This document shows positions 21,650 through 28,865 of a stretch of DNA of 33,547 nt, piece after piece. A model generated the notes under the pieces. It saw only the letters and a list, made by a program, of their open reading frames with translations. It was not told the DNA's origin and ran no database searches. Within the stretch, counting starts at the first letter, position 1; each line of letters starts with the position of its first letter. A program made the position numbers and the translations under genes. This DNA is from Acidobacteriota bacterium (lineage in GTDB: Bacteria; Acidobacteriota; Terriglobia; Bryobacterales; Bryobacteraceae). The stretch covers positions 1-33,547 of the forward strand of contig JAFDVU010000066.1 of assembly GCA_018268835.1 (NCBI GenBank), given 5' to 3'.

Positions 21650-23035
21650 TTACGCGGTGACGGGCTTGCCGTTGACGGTGACGTTCTCGAGCGAAAGGCC
21701 CTCGACGTTCTCGGTCACGCTGGGGCGCTCGGCGTTGACGAAGGTGCAGTTCCTGAGCCGGATGTCGCGGATGGGCGCGTTCTGGAAGCCGCGCAGCGAC
21801 CAGGCGTTCTGACACTTGGCGACCGCCACGTTGACCATCTCCACGTCGCGCACGATGGGGGTGAAGCCGCCTTTGTTGCCTTCCTCGTAGTAGAAGTCCA
21901 CGTCGAGCGCGGCGCGCGCGACCTGCCCGACCTTCACGTTGCGCATATAGACGTGCTCGATGATGCCGCCGCGCATGGCGTTGTCCTTGAAACGGAGGAC
22001 GCGGTCGAGGTTGGGGCTGTCCATGCGGCAATCCTGCGCGAAGACGTAGCGGATGTTGCCGGAGCACTCGCTTCCCATGGTGACGCCGCCGTGCCCATCC
22101 TTCATGTCGCAGTTCTGCACGATGATGTTTTCGCTGGGACGGTTGAGCCGTCGGCCGTCGGCGTTGCGTCCGCTCTTGATGGCGATGCAATCGTCGCCGG
22201 TATCGAAGGTGCAGCCGTCGAGGAGCACGTCGACGCTGGATTCGGGGTCGCAGCCGTCGTTGTTGGGGCCGTGGCTGGACACGGTGACGCCGCGCGCGAT
22301 GAAATTGCGGCAGAGCACCGGGTGCATTTCGTACATGGGCGAGTTGGTGATGGTGATGCCCTCGATCATCACGTTGGTGCAGCGGTAGGGCTGGACGAAC
22401 ATGGGCCGCAGGTAGCCGCCTTCGCCAAAGACGCGCTGTTCCACCGGGACGCCCTTCTCGGCCATCTCGCCGAGGGCGGTGCGCGCCTTGCGCTGGTTGC
22501 CGGGCGAGGTGCCGCAACCGGCTTTGCCGCTCCAAGGCCACCAGTGCTCGCAACCGGCCTGGCCGTCCAGCGTGCCGCCGCCGGTGATGGCGATGTTGGT
22601 CTGGTCCAGCGCATAGATGAAGGGCGACCAGTTCATGCACTCCAGGCCCTCGAAGCGGGTGAGCACGATGGGGTAGAGCCGGGTATCCGGATTGAACTTG
22701 ACGGTCGCGCCCTTGGGCACGACGAGGTTGATATTGCTCTTGAGATGAATCGCGCCGGTGAGGAAGACGCCTTCGGGTACGGTGACGTGGCCGCCTCCGG
22801 CCGCGGCCGCGGCGTCGATGGCTTTGCGGAACGCTTCGGTATTGTCGATGGTGCCGCCTTCCTTGGCGCCGTAGCGGGTGATCTCAAACTTACGGTTGGG
22901 GAACTTCGGCGGCTGGATCCGTTTGAGGATTTCCGGCAGGCGCGACCACGGGTCGCCGGCGGCATCCAGACGGCCGCGCAGCAGCGCGGCGCCGCCCACG
23001 GCGCAGAGAAGATTGCGGCGGGAGAGCGTATTCAT
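21650..23035 (-). CDS. Tat-exported GH28 family glycoside hydrolase (polygalacturonase-like)
   Basis: GH28 enzymes cleave alpha-1,4-galacturonan and related pectin linkages with a right-handed beta-helix fold. The 461-residue protein starts with a twin-arginine signal (LSRRNLLCAVGGAALLRG), implying export after folding. The family catalytic blocks appear in order: GPNNDGCDP (first Asp), FDTGDDCIAIKSG (Asp pair), GHGGVTMGSE (the His block) and RVLRFKDN (the R-x-K substrate block). The N-terminus has the usual ITRYGAKEGGTIDNTEAFRK, AIDAAAAAGGGHVTVPEGVF segment. The ATG at 23035 gives the signal peptide directly and sits 7 nt after a putative -10. It is separated from the cytochrome gene by 293 bases. 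Exact substrate (polygalacturonate, rhamnogalacturonan or other) is not decidable here. Confidence 0.93.
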   Translation of the reverse strand: MNTLSRRNLLCAVGGAALLRGRLDAAGDPWSRLPEILKRIQPPKFPNRKFEITRYGAKEGGTIDNTEAFRKAIDAAAAAGGGHVTVPEGVFLTGAIHLKSNINLVVPKGATVKFNPDTRLYPIVLTRFEGLECMNWSPFIYALDQTNIAITGGGTLDGQAGCEHWWPWSGKAGCGTSPGNQRKARTALGEMAEKGVPVEQRVFGEGGYLRPMFVQPYRCTNVMIEGITITNSPMYEMHPVLCRNFIARGVTVSSHGPNNDGCDPESSVDVLLDGCTFDTGDDCIAIKSGRNADGRRLNRPSENIIVQNCDMKDGHGGVTMGSECSGNIRYVFAQDCRMDSPNLDRVLRFKDNAMRGGIIEHVYMRNVKVGQVARAALDVDFYYEEGNKGGFTPIVRDVEMVNVAVAKCQNAWSLRGFQNAPIRDIRLRNCTFVNAERPSVTENVEGLSLENVTVNGKPVTA

Positions 23036-23042
23036 CACACCG

Positions 23043-23071
23043 ATGGTAGGACCCGGCAAACCACGCGTCAA
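23043..23071 (-). promoter_or_regulatory. Putative sigma-70 promoter abutting the GH28 start
   Basis: On the minus strand TTGACG (23066-23071), a 17-nt spacer and TACCAT (23043-23048) precede the GH28 ATG by 7 nt. The -35 matches consensus at 5 of 6 positions and the -10 at 4 of 6. There is no Shine-Dalgarno. The start of transcription would fall at or beside the ATG. Confidence 0.55.
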
Positions 23072-23154
23072 GATACGCACGGGTGCGGGAACCCGTGGCC
23101 CGCCGCCCACACCGCATCCGGGCGGCGAAAGCGGGGATCCGCGCCGCCTGCGAC

Positions 23155-23160
23155 TATAAT
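23155..23160 (+). promoter_or_regulatory. Consensus -10 TATAAT 7 nt before the gene upstream of lpxA
   Basis: A perfect TATAAT ends 7 nt before the ATG at 23168. No good -35 is visible at 16-19 nt. An in-frame ATG at 23159 overlaps the -10 itself and would not be in the transcript, which supports 23168 as the start. Confidence 0.5.
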
Positions 23161-23167
23161 GGAACAT

Positions 23168-23596
23168 ATGTTCTTTCGCAGAGAGCGGCCCCGTGTTCCG
23201 ACGTTCCAGGAGCGCCTGGATGCCCTCAAGTCCGCCGGTTTCACAGTGACACCGCAGGGCGGAGGGGCCCGTGTCAGCCGCGCTGAGTGCGGCGTGGATC
23301 TGGCCGAAGCGCCCGGCGGCTATCGCATCGACGAGCGCGCCGGCATCCTGAGCGGCAGCGAAATCGCGACGCTGGTGGACGGCGGATTCCAGAAGTTCTT
23401 CCGCACTCCTTCGGGGGCGCGCCGGCCGGCGACCGCGGATCTTCTCAAAGCGCTGCATGACTTCGAAGAGGACCTCAAGGAGGCCCTCGGCGAAACCAGC
23501 CTCTACAACAGCTCGCTGGGAACGGTTTCCACCTTCTACCAGTACGACCGCCTGACGGATCGGGACCGCGGCGTGCCCAAACGTGCCTGGGATTGA
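23168..23596 (+). CDS. Unrecognised 142-residue protein coupled to lpxA
   Basis: I do not recognise this protein. It is cytoplasmic in appearance, with no signal or membrane helix. MFFRRERPRVPTFQERLDAL is followed by KSAGFTVTPQGGGARVSRAE, a strand-rich CGVDLAEAPGGYRIDERAG, and a helical segment near the C-terminus (TADLLKALHDFEEDLKEALG). The C-terminal tail is TSLYNSSLGTVSTFYQYDRL and then TDRDRGVPKRAW. The 3' end overlaps the lpxA GTG start by 14 nt, so the two are translationally coupled and probably act in the same process or need matched amounts. A consensus -10 directly before the ATG suggests a leaderless transcript. Confidence 0.78.
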   Translation: MFFRRERPRVPTFQERLDALKSAGFTVTPQGGGARVSRAECGVDLAEAPGGYRIDERAGILSGSEIATLVDGGFQKFFRTPSGARRPATADLLKALHDFEEDLKEALGETSLYNSSLGTVSTFYQYDRLTDRDRGVPKRAWD

Positions 23597-24374
23597 TCCC
23601 GGCGCGGTGATCGCGCCCACCGCGCGCGTGGATGCCGGGGCGACGATCGGTCCCGGCGCGCGCATCGGCGAGTACTGCATTGTCGAGGGCGATGTAACCA
23701 TCGGGGCCGGCTGCGTCCTGGAGCCGTACGTCTATATCAAGCGCTGGACGACGCTGGGCGAGAACAACGAGATCGGCGCCGGCACCGTGCTGGGCACCGA
23801 TCCGCTGGACAAGAACTTCGCCGGCGCGCGCAGCTATCTGCGAATCGGCAGCGGCAACAAGATCCGCGAGCACTTCACGATCTCGCGCGGCACTCCGCCG
23901 GAATCGGCCACGGAGATCGGCGACGGCAATTTCATCATGACCAGCGGACACATCGCGCACAACTGCCGGATCGCCAACCGCGCGGTGATCGCCAGTTGCG
24001 TGCTGCTGGGCGGGTACGTGGAAATCGGCGACGGCGCGTTTCTCTCCGGCGGCGTACTGGTGCACCAGTTTTCGAAAGTGGGGCGGCTGGCCATGGTCAG
24101 CGGGAACACGCGCGTGAACCTCGACGCGCCGCCGTTCTTCACCTTCGCCGGATTCGAGATCGCGCCCAAGGGGCTGAACCTGGTGGGGCTGCGCCGCGCC
24201 GGGTTCGTTCCCGCGCAGGTGGCCGCGCTCAAGCGCGCCTACCGGCTGCTGTATCGTTGCAACCTGCATCGCGACGAGGCGCTGGCCGCCATCGAACGTG
24301 AAGTAGACACCCCGGAGGCGCGCGAATTGGCGGCCTTCGTACGGTCCTCGCGCCGCGGCATTTGCCGTCCCTGA
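23583..24374 (+). CDS. lpxA: UDP-N-acetylglucosamine O-acyltransferase LpxA
   Basis: LpxA transfers a 3-hydroxyacyl chain from ACP to UDP-GlcNAc, the first step of lipid A synthesis in the cytoplasm. The 263-residue protein has left-handed beta-helix hexapeptide repeats through residues 5 to about 190 (VIAPTARVDAGATIGPGARI and similar). The active-site segment TSGHIAHNCRIAN has His126 as the equivalent of the catalytic histidine. FAGFEIAPKGLNLVGLRRAG and a C-terminal helical bundle (QVAALKRAYRLLYRCN...) are typical of LpxA. It starts at GTG 23583 inside the preceding gene. It stands apart from other lipid A genes in this window, and it supports a diderm envelope. Confidence 0.95.
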   Translation: MPGIDPGAVIAPTARVDAGATIGPGARIGEYCIVEGDVTIGAGCVLEPYVYIKRWTTLGENNEIGAGTVLGTDPLDKNFAGARSYLRIGSGNKIREHFTISRGTPPESATEIGDGNFIMTSGHIAHNCRIANRAVIASCVLLGGYVEIGDGAFLSGGVLVHQFSKVGRLAMVSGNTRVNLDAPPFFTFAGFEIAPKGLNLVGLRRAGFVPAQVAALKRAYRLLYRCNLHRDEALAAIEREVDTPEARELAAFVRSSRRGICRP

Positions 24375-24511
24375 AGCGCGCGCCCGGCGCCACAGGTAAA
24401 AGGCCGCGCACAATTACTTGCACGCACATACTCGGTCTTCCGGAAATCAGGGGGACTCCACAAATTACGGGCGGCCGGCAGGTGTGAACGGGATGCCGTA
24501 CGCCGTGTCGA

Positions 24512-24541
24512 TTGACATGTATTCGGCAAAACTCATACAGT
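24512..24541 (+). promoter_or_regulatory. Sigma-70 promoter abutting the HTH-receiver regulator gene
   Basis: TTGACA (24512-24517) is a perfect -35, followed after 18 nt by TACAGT (24536-24541; 4 of 6). The ATG at 24548 is 6 nt beyond the -10. The AGG before the ATG is too close to serve as a Shine-Dalgarno. This is among the best-supported leaderless-type promoters in the window. Confidence 0.55.
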
Positions 24542-24547
24542 TAGGCG

Positions 24548-25339
24548 ATGAGAAGCGAAGGACTTAGTACCGGCGAGGCTGCGCGGCTCTGCTCCGTCAA
24601 ACCGGATACGGTCCTGAAGTGGATCAAGAGTGGCCGGCTGGCGGCAACTCGCACCGCGGGTGGTCACTATCGCATCGACAAGGGCGATCTTGCCGTGCTG
24701 ATTCCCCCGCGGGCCGCTTGTGATGTATTGGGACCTGAGACGCCCGCTGGCGGCCACAGTCCTTTGCGCTGCTGGGAATACCTGAGCCGTCCCGGTGCGA
24801 TTAGAGACGAGTGCCGGAGATGTGTGGTGTATCAGATTCGTTCCGCCTGGTGCTTTCGGGTCGCCACCGATCTGGGGTGTGACATCGGCCAGAAGAAGAG
24901 TTTCTGCGCGAGCCCCTGCGAGGATTGCCCGTACTACCGGCGGGTATCTGGACTAACAACAAACGTTCTGGTGATCACGTCCGACACGGAGTTCGTCGAT
25001 GCGCTTGGAGCGGGGGACGGCACCCTGACACTCCGCTTTGCGCGAAACGCGTACGAAGCCTCCGCCGTCATCGCCGCTTTTCGCGCCGCATTTGTCGTCG
25101 TCGATGACGACTTGATCGCCGATGGTCAACACGACCTTATCGATCATCTCATCGCCGATACCCGCCTTCCCGGCGTGCGGATCGTCCTCGGAGTATCGGG
25201 GGGTGGAGGCGCTCGACCTCGAGTGCCACTGCACGATGGAGTTGTTAGCGTCGTCGAGAAGCCATTCGGGCAGGATCGGATCGTGGAGGTCGTCGGCCAG
25301 TTCCCGGTTGAACCGGCACCCCCAACGGACGCCGCTTAG
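24548..25339 (+). CDS. Three-part regulator: MerR/excisionase-type HTH, eight-Cys segment, receiver-like domain
   Basis: The 263-residue protein combines three parts. Residues 5-50 are an HTH of the MerR/excisionase type (LSTGEAARLCSVKPDTVLKW, IKSGRLAATRTAGGHYRI). Residues 75-127 hold eight cysteines (75, 89, 92, 102, 111, 120, 124, 127), with C-x2-C, C-x3-C and C-x2-C spacings, suggesting a metal or Fe-S/redox site. Residues 139-252 resemble a response-regulator receiver: NVLVITSD with Asp146, FVVVDDDL with the likely phospho-acceptor among Asp186-188, and VVEKPFG with Lys238-Pro239. The usual acidic pair of the first strand is reduced to one Asp. The likely role is a DNA-binding sensor-regulator, perhaps of the adjacent hydrolase gene. 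Its target is unknown. Confidence 0.82.
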   Translation: MRSEGLSTGEAARLCSVKPDTVLKWIKSGRLAATRTAGGHYRIDKGDLAVLIPPRAACDVLGPETPAGGHSPLRCWEYLSRPGAIRDECRRCVVYQIRSAWCFRVATDLGCDIGQKKSFCASPCEDCPYYRRVSGLTTNVLVITSDTEFVDALGAGDGTLTLRFARNAYEASAVIAAFRAAFVVVDDDLIADGQHDLIDHLIADTRLPGVRIVLGVSGGGGARPRVPLHDGVVSVVEKPFGQDRIVEVVGQFPVEPAPPTDAA

Positions 25340-25345
25340 CCGCCG

Positions 25346-25366
25346 TAATCCGAGTTTTCTGGATTA
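25346..25366 (+). terminator. Weak hairpin after the regulator gene
   Basis: TAATCC (25346-25351) can pair with GGATTA (25361-25366) around a 9-nt T-rich loop, starting 6 nt after the stop codon and followed by TTCTAT. The stem is short and AT-containing, so termination would be weak at best. Confidence 0.3.
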
Positions 25367-25432
25367 TTCTATCGGCCAACTCCATAAAACCTCGCACGCC
25401 TGAAGTGTCTTAAAGATATTCGCCTCTTTTTA

Positions 25433-25462
25433 TTGACTTTGTGAGACCGCCAACCTTAGTAT
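25433..25462 (+). promoter_or_regulatory. Putative sigma-70 promoter of the alpha/beta hydrolase gene
   Basis: TTGACT (25433-25438) and TAGTAT (25457-25462) are 18 nt apart in a locally AT-rich stretch. The -35 matches 5 of 6 positions and the -10 4 of 6. Unlike the leaderless-type promoters nearby, it leaves a leader of roughly 45 nt with an AAAGGAG Shine-Dalgarno. Confidence 0.55.
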
Positions 25463-25514
25463 CTACGCATCTCATCCGGCACGGCGAATCGTATGGGTGA
25501 AAGGAGCGATCGAC

Positions 25515-26957
25515 ATGAACAAGTTTAAGAACGCGATGGTCTCGGCCGCGGCATTCGCGGGACTTTCACTGATTAGTTCTTCAGTGAACCCGAATCTGTT
25601 GGCGTTGGATGGAGGGGCGGCCCCGTCCCAGGCGAACGTCCAGAGCGACCTCCAGACAGTGGACTACCTGGTGCCCCACATCTCCACGGTACCCGCCAAT
25701 GCCGGCAAGCGGGTTGAGTTGTTTGTCAGGGAGAAGGTTCAAAAGCCTTCAACAATCCAGCGCCCCGTCGTTTTGATGATTCACGGCGCGACAGTCTCCA
25801 CCGTGCCCGTCTTCGACCTTCAGTTTGAGGACTACAGTTGGATGGAACGTCTGGCCAACGCCGGTTTCGACGTCTTTGCCATGGATCATACGGGATATGG
25901 CTTGAGCCCCCGGCCCATGATGGACAATCCATGCAACAACGCGACTGCCCAGCAGCAACTATACCTTGTTCCGAAAACTTTGACGCAGCCATGCTCGCCC
26001 GCCTATCCGTACCAACTTACATCGATCCGCTCGGACTGGGACGAGATCGACAGTGTGGTGGACTATCTCCGCGCCTTCCGGAGTGTTGACAAGGTGAACC
26101 TCGTCGCCTGGTCGTATGGAGGGGTTCGCGCCGCGGGCTACGCCGGACTGCATCCGGAGAAAGTGGAGCGGCTTTTTCTGTACGCGCCCGGGACCTCGGG
26201 GACGACGAACTATAACCGCCTCAACCTCGACAATTCGCCGCAGCCGCAACCCCTGCCGGGAACGCCTTCTAACATCCTGGGTACGAACGATTTCCATGCC
26301 GCATGGGACGCACAGGTGGGTTGCGCCCAGCAGTACACTCCCGATGTTCGGCCGCCAATCACTCAGTCCATGCTGGATTTCGATCCGCTGGGTAGCACGT
26401 GGGGAGCGGCAGGGGTGAGACGTGCGCCGACTCTCAACATGACCACACCCAACTGGGGTCTTAATATGGCGCTCGCTGCCAAAATCACGGCTCCTACTCT
26501 GATCATCCGCGGAGACCTCGACAAGACAGTCCTGTTACCGGGTATTCAGGCGCTTTTTGGCGATCTTGTCGCCGCGCCCCAAAAGGTGTTCGTCCATGTC
26601 GCGTGTGCCTCGCATTATCTTGTGTGGGAGAAGCAACACGAGATCCTTCTCAGCGCATCCGAAGAATGGCTTCAAAAGGGGACATTCACAGGTCAACAGA
26701 GCGGGTCTTTCGCAGTAGATAGCGGCGGCCAGGTCCGTCAGGATCCTTTTGCGGTTTTACCGGTGGCGAGCCAGTTACAGTATCTGGCTTGCGGAACCAC
26801 TCCTCCAGCCGCGTCGTGCCAGGTTTCGGTTAGCGTCTGGAACTACTATCTGGTAAATCGGGTCAGCCCGGGCGCGAAAGGCATAGAAATCGGCGATGGC
26901 ACTCTAATGATGACTGTGCAGCAGTATATGGCGGCAAGAACGGCAGCCGGGTTGTGA
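25515..26957 (+). CDS. Exported alpha/beta-hydrolase
   Basis: The 480-residue protein starts with a Sec-type signal (MNKFKNAMVSAAAFAGLSLI, SSSVNPNLLA). An alpha/beta-hydrolase fold covers about residues 84-385. VVLMIHGATVSTVPVFD gives the oxyanion region. LVAWSYGGVRAAGYAGLHPE carries the nucleophile Ser200 in an A-W-S-Y-G elbow, where Ala replaces the first Gly. IRGDLDKTVL offers Asp334/336, and CASHYLVWE carries His367. The C-terminal about 100 residues are extra and unrecognised. AAAGGAG is 8 nt before the ATG. Base composition and codon choice look less GC-rich than the flagellar and housekeeping genes, so recent acquisition is possible. The substrate cannot be told; esterase or haloalkane dehalogenase-like relatives are candidates. 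Confidence 0.85.
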   Translation: MNKFKNAMVSAAAFAGLSLISSSVNPNLLALDGGAAPSQANVQSDLQTVDYLVPHISTVPANAGKRVELFVREKVQKPSTIQRPVVLMIHGATVSTVPVFDLQFEDYSWMERLANAGFDVFAMDHTGYGLSPRPMMDNPCNNATAQQQLYLVPKTLTQPCSPAYPYQLTSIRSDWDEIDSVVDYLRAFRSVDKVNLVAWSYGGVRAAGYAGLHPEKVERLFLYAPGTSGTTNYNRLNLDNSPQPQPLPGTPSNILGTNDFHAAWDAQVGCAQQYTPDVRPPITQSMLDFDPLGSTWGAAGVRRAPTLNMTTPNWGLNMALAAKITAPTLIIRGDLDKTVLLPGIQALFGDLVAAPQKVFVHVACASHYLVWEKQHEILLSASEEWLQKGTFTGQQSGSFAVDSGGQVRQDPFAVLPVASQLQYLACGTTPPAASCQVSVSVWNYYLVNRVSPGAKGIEIGDGTLMMTVQQYMAARTAAGL

Positions 26958-27049
26958 TCCCGGGTGCCTCGTTCGCGCCGAAGTCACCGGGAATCCGAAC
27001 CCGGGGAGCGGCCCTTCCGCCGTTCGACCCTGAAGAGTGGAACCGAAGA

Positions 27050-28081
27050 TCAGACCCGGGTGCCGGCACGCCAGCGAAGCAGCGTCGCGCCCCAGGAGTA
27101 GCCCACCCCGAACCCGACCAGCATCACCAGGGAGCCCTGGGGGAGGCGGCCCTCCCCGGCGGCACGCTGGAGCGCGATCGGGATGGTGGAGGAAACCGTA
27201 TTGCCGCAATCGGAGAACGCGAGCTCGAATTTCCCGGCGGGAATCTTCAGGCGCTTGCGCAGGTGCTCGAGCATGTATTGGTTGGCCTGGTGAAAGACGA
27301 ACAGGTCCACATCCTCCAGTAGGATCCCGGCTTTCTCGAGCAGAGTGCCGACTACCTGCGGCACCACCTTCAGGGTGAACGTGAAGATCTCGGCCCCGTT
27401 CATGAAGAGGTTGTCGCGGCTGCGCACATTGCCGTTTTCGTCTTCCGACGCCACGCCGCTTTCGGCGCTGCGCGGGCACCTCATGCCCCCCGTGGGGACG
27501 ATCAGGTTCTCCGCGCCGCTGCCGTCGGTGCCGTAGACGAACGGTCCCAGCAGCGGAGCGGGGGTGTCCACGGCGGTGAGCAGGGTAGCGGCCGCCGCGT
27601 CCCCGAAGATTGTGCGCACGCTGCGATCGCGCCGGTGCAGGAACTTGCTGTACGATTCGGCGGTCAGCAGCAGCACCCGGCCGGCCTGCCCCGATGAAAC
27701 CAGGCCCTCCGCCAGACCGAGCCCGTAGACGTAGCCGGAACACCCCAGGTTGAAATCGAGGGCGCCGGCCGTGGTCGGAATGCCGAGCCGGTCCTGAATC
27801 AGGCAGGCCGTGGTCGGCAGAAAATAGTCGGGACTCTGCGTGCACAGCAGGACGTAATCGATCTCGCCGGGGGCGCAGGCGCCCGACGCGAACAACTTCC
27901 GGGCGGCAGCCACAGCCAGATCGGACGCGCACTCGTCGGGAGCCGCGATGTGCCGCTCCCGAATGCCGGTCTTCTGGTCGATCTTCTCGGCCGACCATTC
28001 CGGAAACTCCGCCGACAGATCGGCGGTTGACAGCGTCTTCTCCGGAAAGTGGTACTCAATCGCGGAAATCGCGGCGTGCAT
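27050..28081 (-). CDS. 3-oxoacyl-ACP synthase III (KAS III, FabH-like)
   Basis: KAS III enzymes condense acyl-CoA with malonyl-ACP to start chains or make short acyl groups. The 343-residue protein carries the full triad: Cys114 (DFNLGCSGYVYGL), His264 (FHQANQYM) and Asn294 (CGNTVSSTIPIAL). TGIRERHIAAPDE near the N-terminus and the C-terminal GFGVGYSWGATLLRW are family signatures. It is the last gene of a minus-strand set with an ACP and a short-chain dehydrogenase, 14 nt after the dehydrogenase. Its setting among glycosyltransferase and acyltransferase genes suggests a dedicated rather than housekeeping role, such as acyl groups for glycan decoration. It is not proof against a primary FabH. 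Confidence 0.92.
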   Translation of the reverse strand: MHAAISAIEYHFPEKTLSTADLSAEFPEWSAEKIDQKTGIRERHIAAPDECASDLAVAAARKLFASGACAPGEIDYVLLCTQSPDYFLPTTACLIQDRLGIPTTAGALDFNLGCSGYVYGLGLAEGLVSSGQAGRVLLLTAESYSKFLHRRDRSVRTIFGDAAAATLLTAVDTPAPLLGPFVYGTDGSGAENLIVPTGGMRCPRSAESGVASEDENGNVRSRDNLFMNGAEIFTFTLKVVPQVVGTLLEKAGILLEDVDLFVFHQANQYMLEHLRKRLKIPAGKFELAFSDCGNTVSSTIPIALQRAAGEGRLPQGSLVMLVGFGVGYSWGATLLRWRAGTRV

Positions 28082-28095
28082 GCAATCCTCCCGAA

Positions 28096-28863
28096 TTATT
28101 GAGCGGTGTAGCCCCCATCGACCACCAGGGTGGTTCCAGTGATCCAGCGTCCCGTGTCCGCCGCCAGGAAGGCGATTGCGTTGGCCACGTCCCGGGCGGC
28201 ACCGAGGCCAAGCGGGTGCGCCTTGACGAGGGCCTCAAACTGTTCCGGCGACCACAGGCCGCTCATCTCTTCCAGCATCTCCGTGCGCACGTAACCCGGC
28301 GCCACACAATTGACGCGAATCCGTTCCGGCGCCAGTTCCATCGCCAGGGATTTTGCCAGACCGATCAGAGCCGCCTTGCTCGCTCCATAGACGGAAAGCG
28401 CGGGTTTTCCACCCAGACCCAGGACGGAGGAGATGAATACCATGCTGCTCTCCGGTGCGTGCGCGCCCTTTTCGGCGAAACCGCGAGCCAGCATGATGCT
28501 GCTTTGCAGGTTGGTCCGCCACTGATCGTCGGCGGCCTTGGGCGTAACAAACTTGAGCGGCACGGTCAACTGCTTTCCCGCCGCGTGGACCATAGCCTTT
28601 AGGGGGCCCGAGCGGGCCATCACGGATCGAAACCACGGGAGGATCCGATCGCCGTCAGCCAGGTCGCAGGATTCGATACTGTGGCCCTCGCCGGCCAGTT
28701 GCGTCCGCGTTTCTTCAAGGCGCGCCTGGTTGCGGCCGCAGAGGATTACGGTGGCATTCAGGCGGCTCAGTAAGATGGCGGTTTCGCGGCCGATTCCGCT
28801 GGATGCGCCGGTTACCATCACCGAGGCGCCGGCGAAGTCGATCAGGCTCTCGACCGCCGCCAT
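28096..28863 (-). CDS. Short-chain dehydrogenase/reductase, FabG-like 3-oxoacyl-ACP reductase
   Basis: The 255-residue protein is a classical SDR. It has the NAD(P) site TGASSGIG at about 18-25, CGRNQARLEETRTQL with Arg44, and the NAG-like AAG at 94-96. The catalytic Ser is at 145/146 (VFISSVLGL), with Tyr159 and Lys163 in YGASKAALIGLAKSLAME. RIRVNCVAPGYVRTEM and TGTTLVVDGGYTAQ close the fold. Arg after the dinucleotide loop favours NADPH. The gene begins 2 nt after the ACP stop and ends 14 nt before the KAS III gene. The likely reaction is reduction of a 3-oxoacyl-ACP made by the neighbouring synthase, giving 3-hydroxyacyl-ACP; that pairing is inferred from context. Confidence 0.9.
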   Translation of the reverse strand: MAAVESLIDFAGASVMVTGASSGIGRETAILLSRLNATVILCGRNQARLEETRTQLAGEGHSIESCDLADGDRILPWFRSVMARSGPLKAMVHAAGKQLTVPLKFVTPKAADDQWRTNLQSSIMLARGFAEKGAHAPESSMVFISSVLGLGGKPALSVYGASKAALIGLAKSLAMELAPERIRVNCVAPGYVRTEMLEEMSGLWSPEQFEALVKAHPLGLGAARDVANAIAFLAADTGRWITGTTLVVDGGYTAQ

Positions 28864-28865
28864 TC

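Noticed and set aside
26958..27049. Bidirectional terminator between the hydrolase and KAS III genes
   Set aside because: A bulged stem (TCCCGGGTG with CACCGGGA, 26957-26996) exists, but there is no T-run on either side and nearby GC-rich sequence gives several equally weak pairings.
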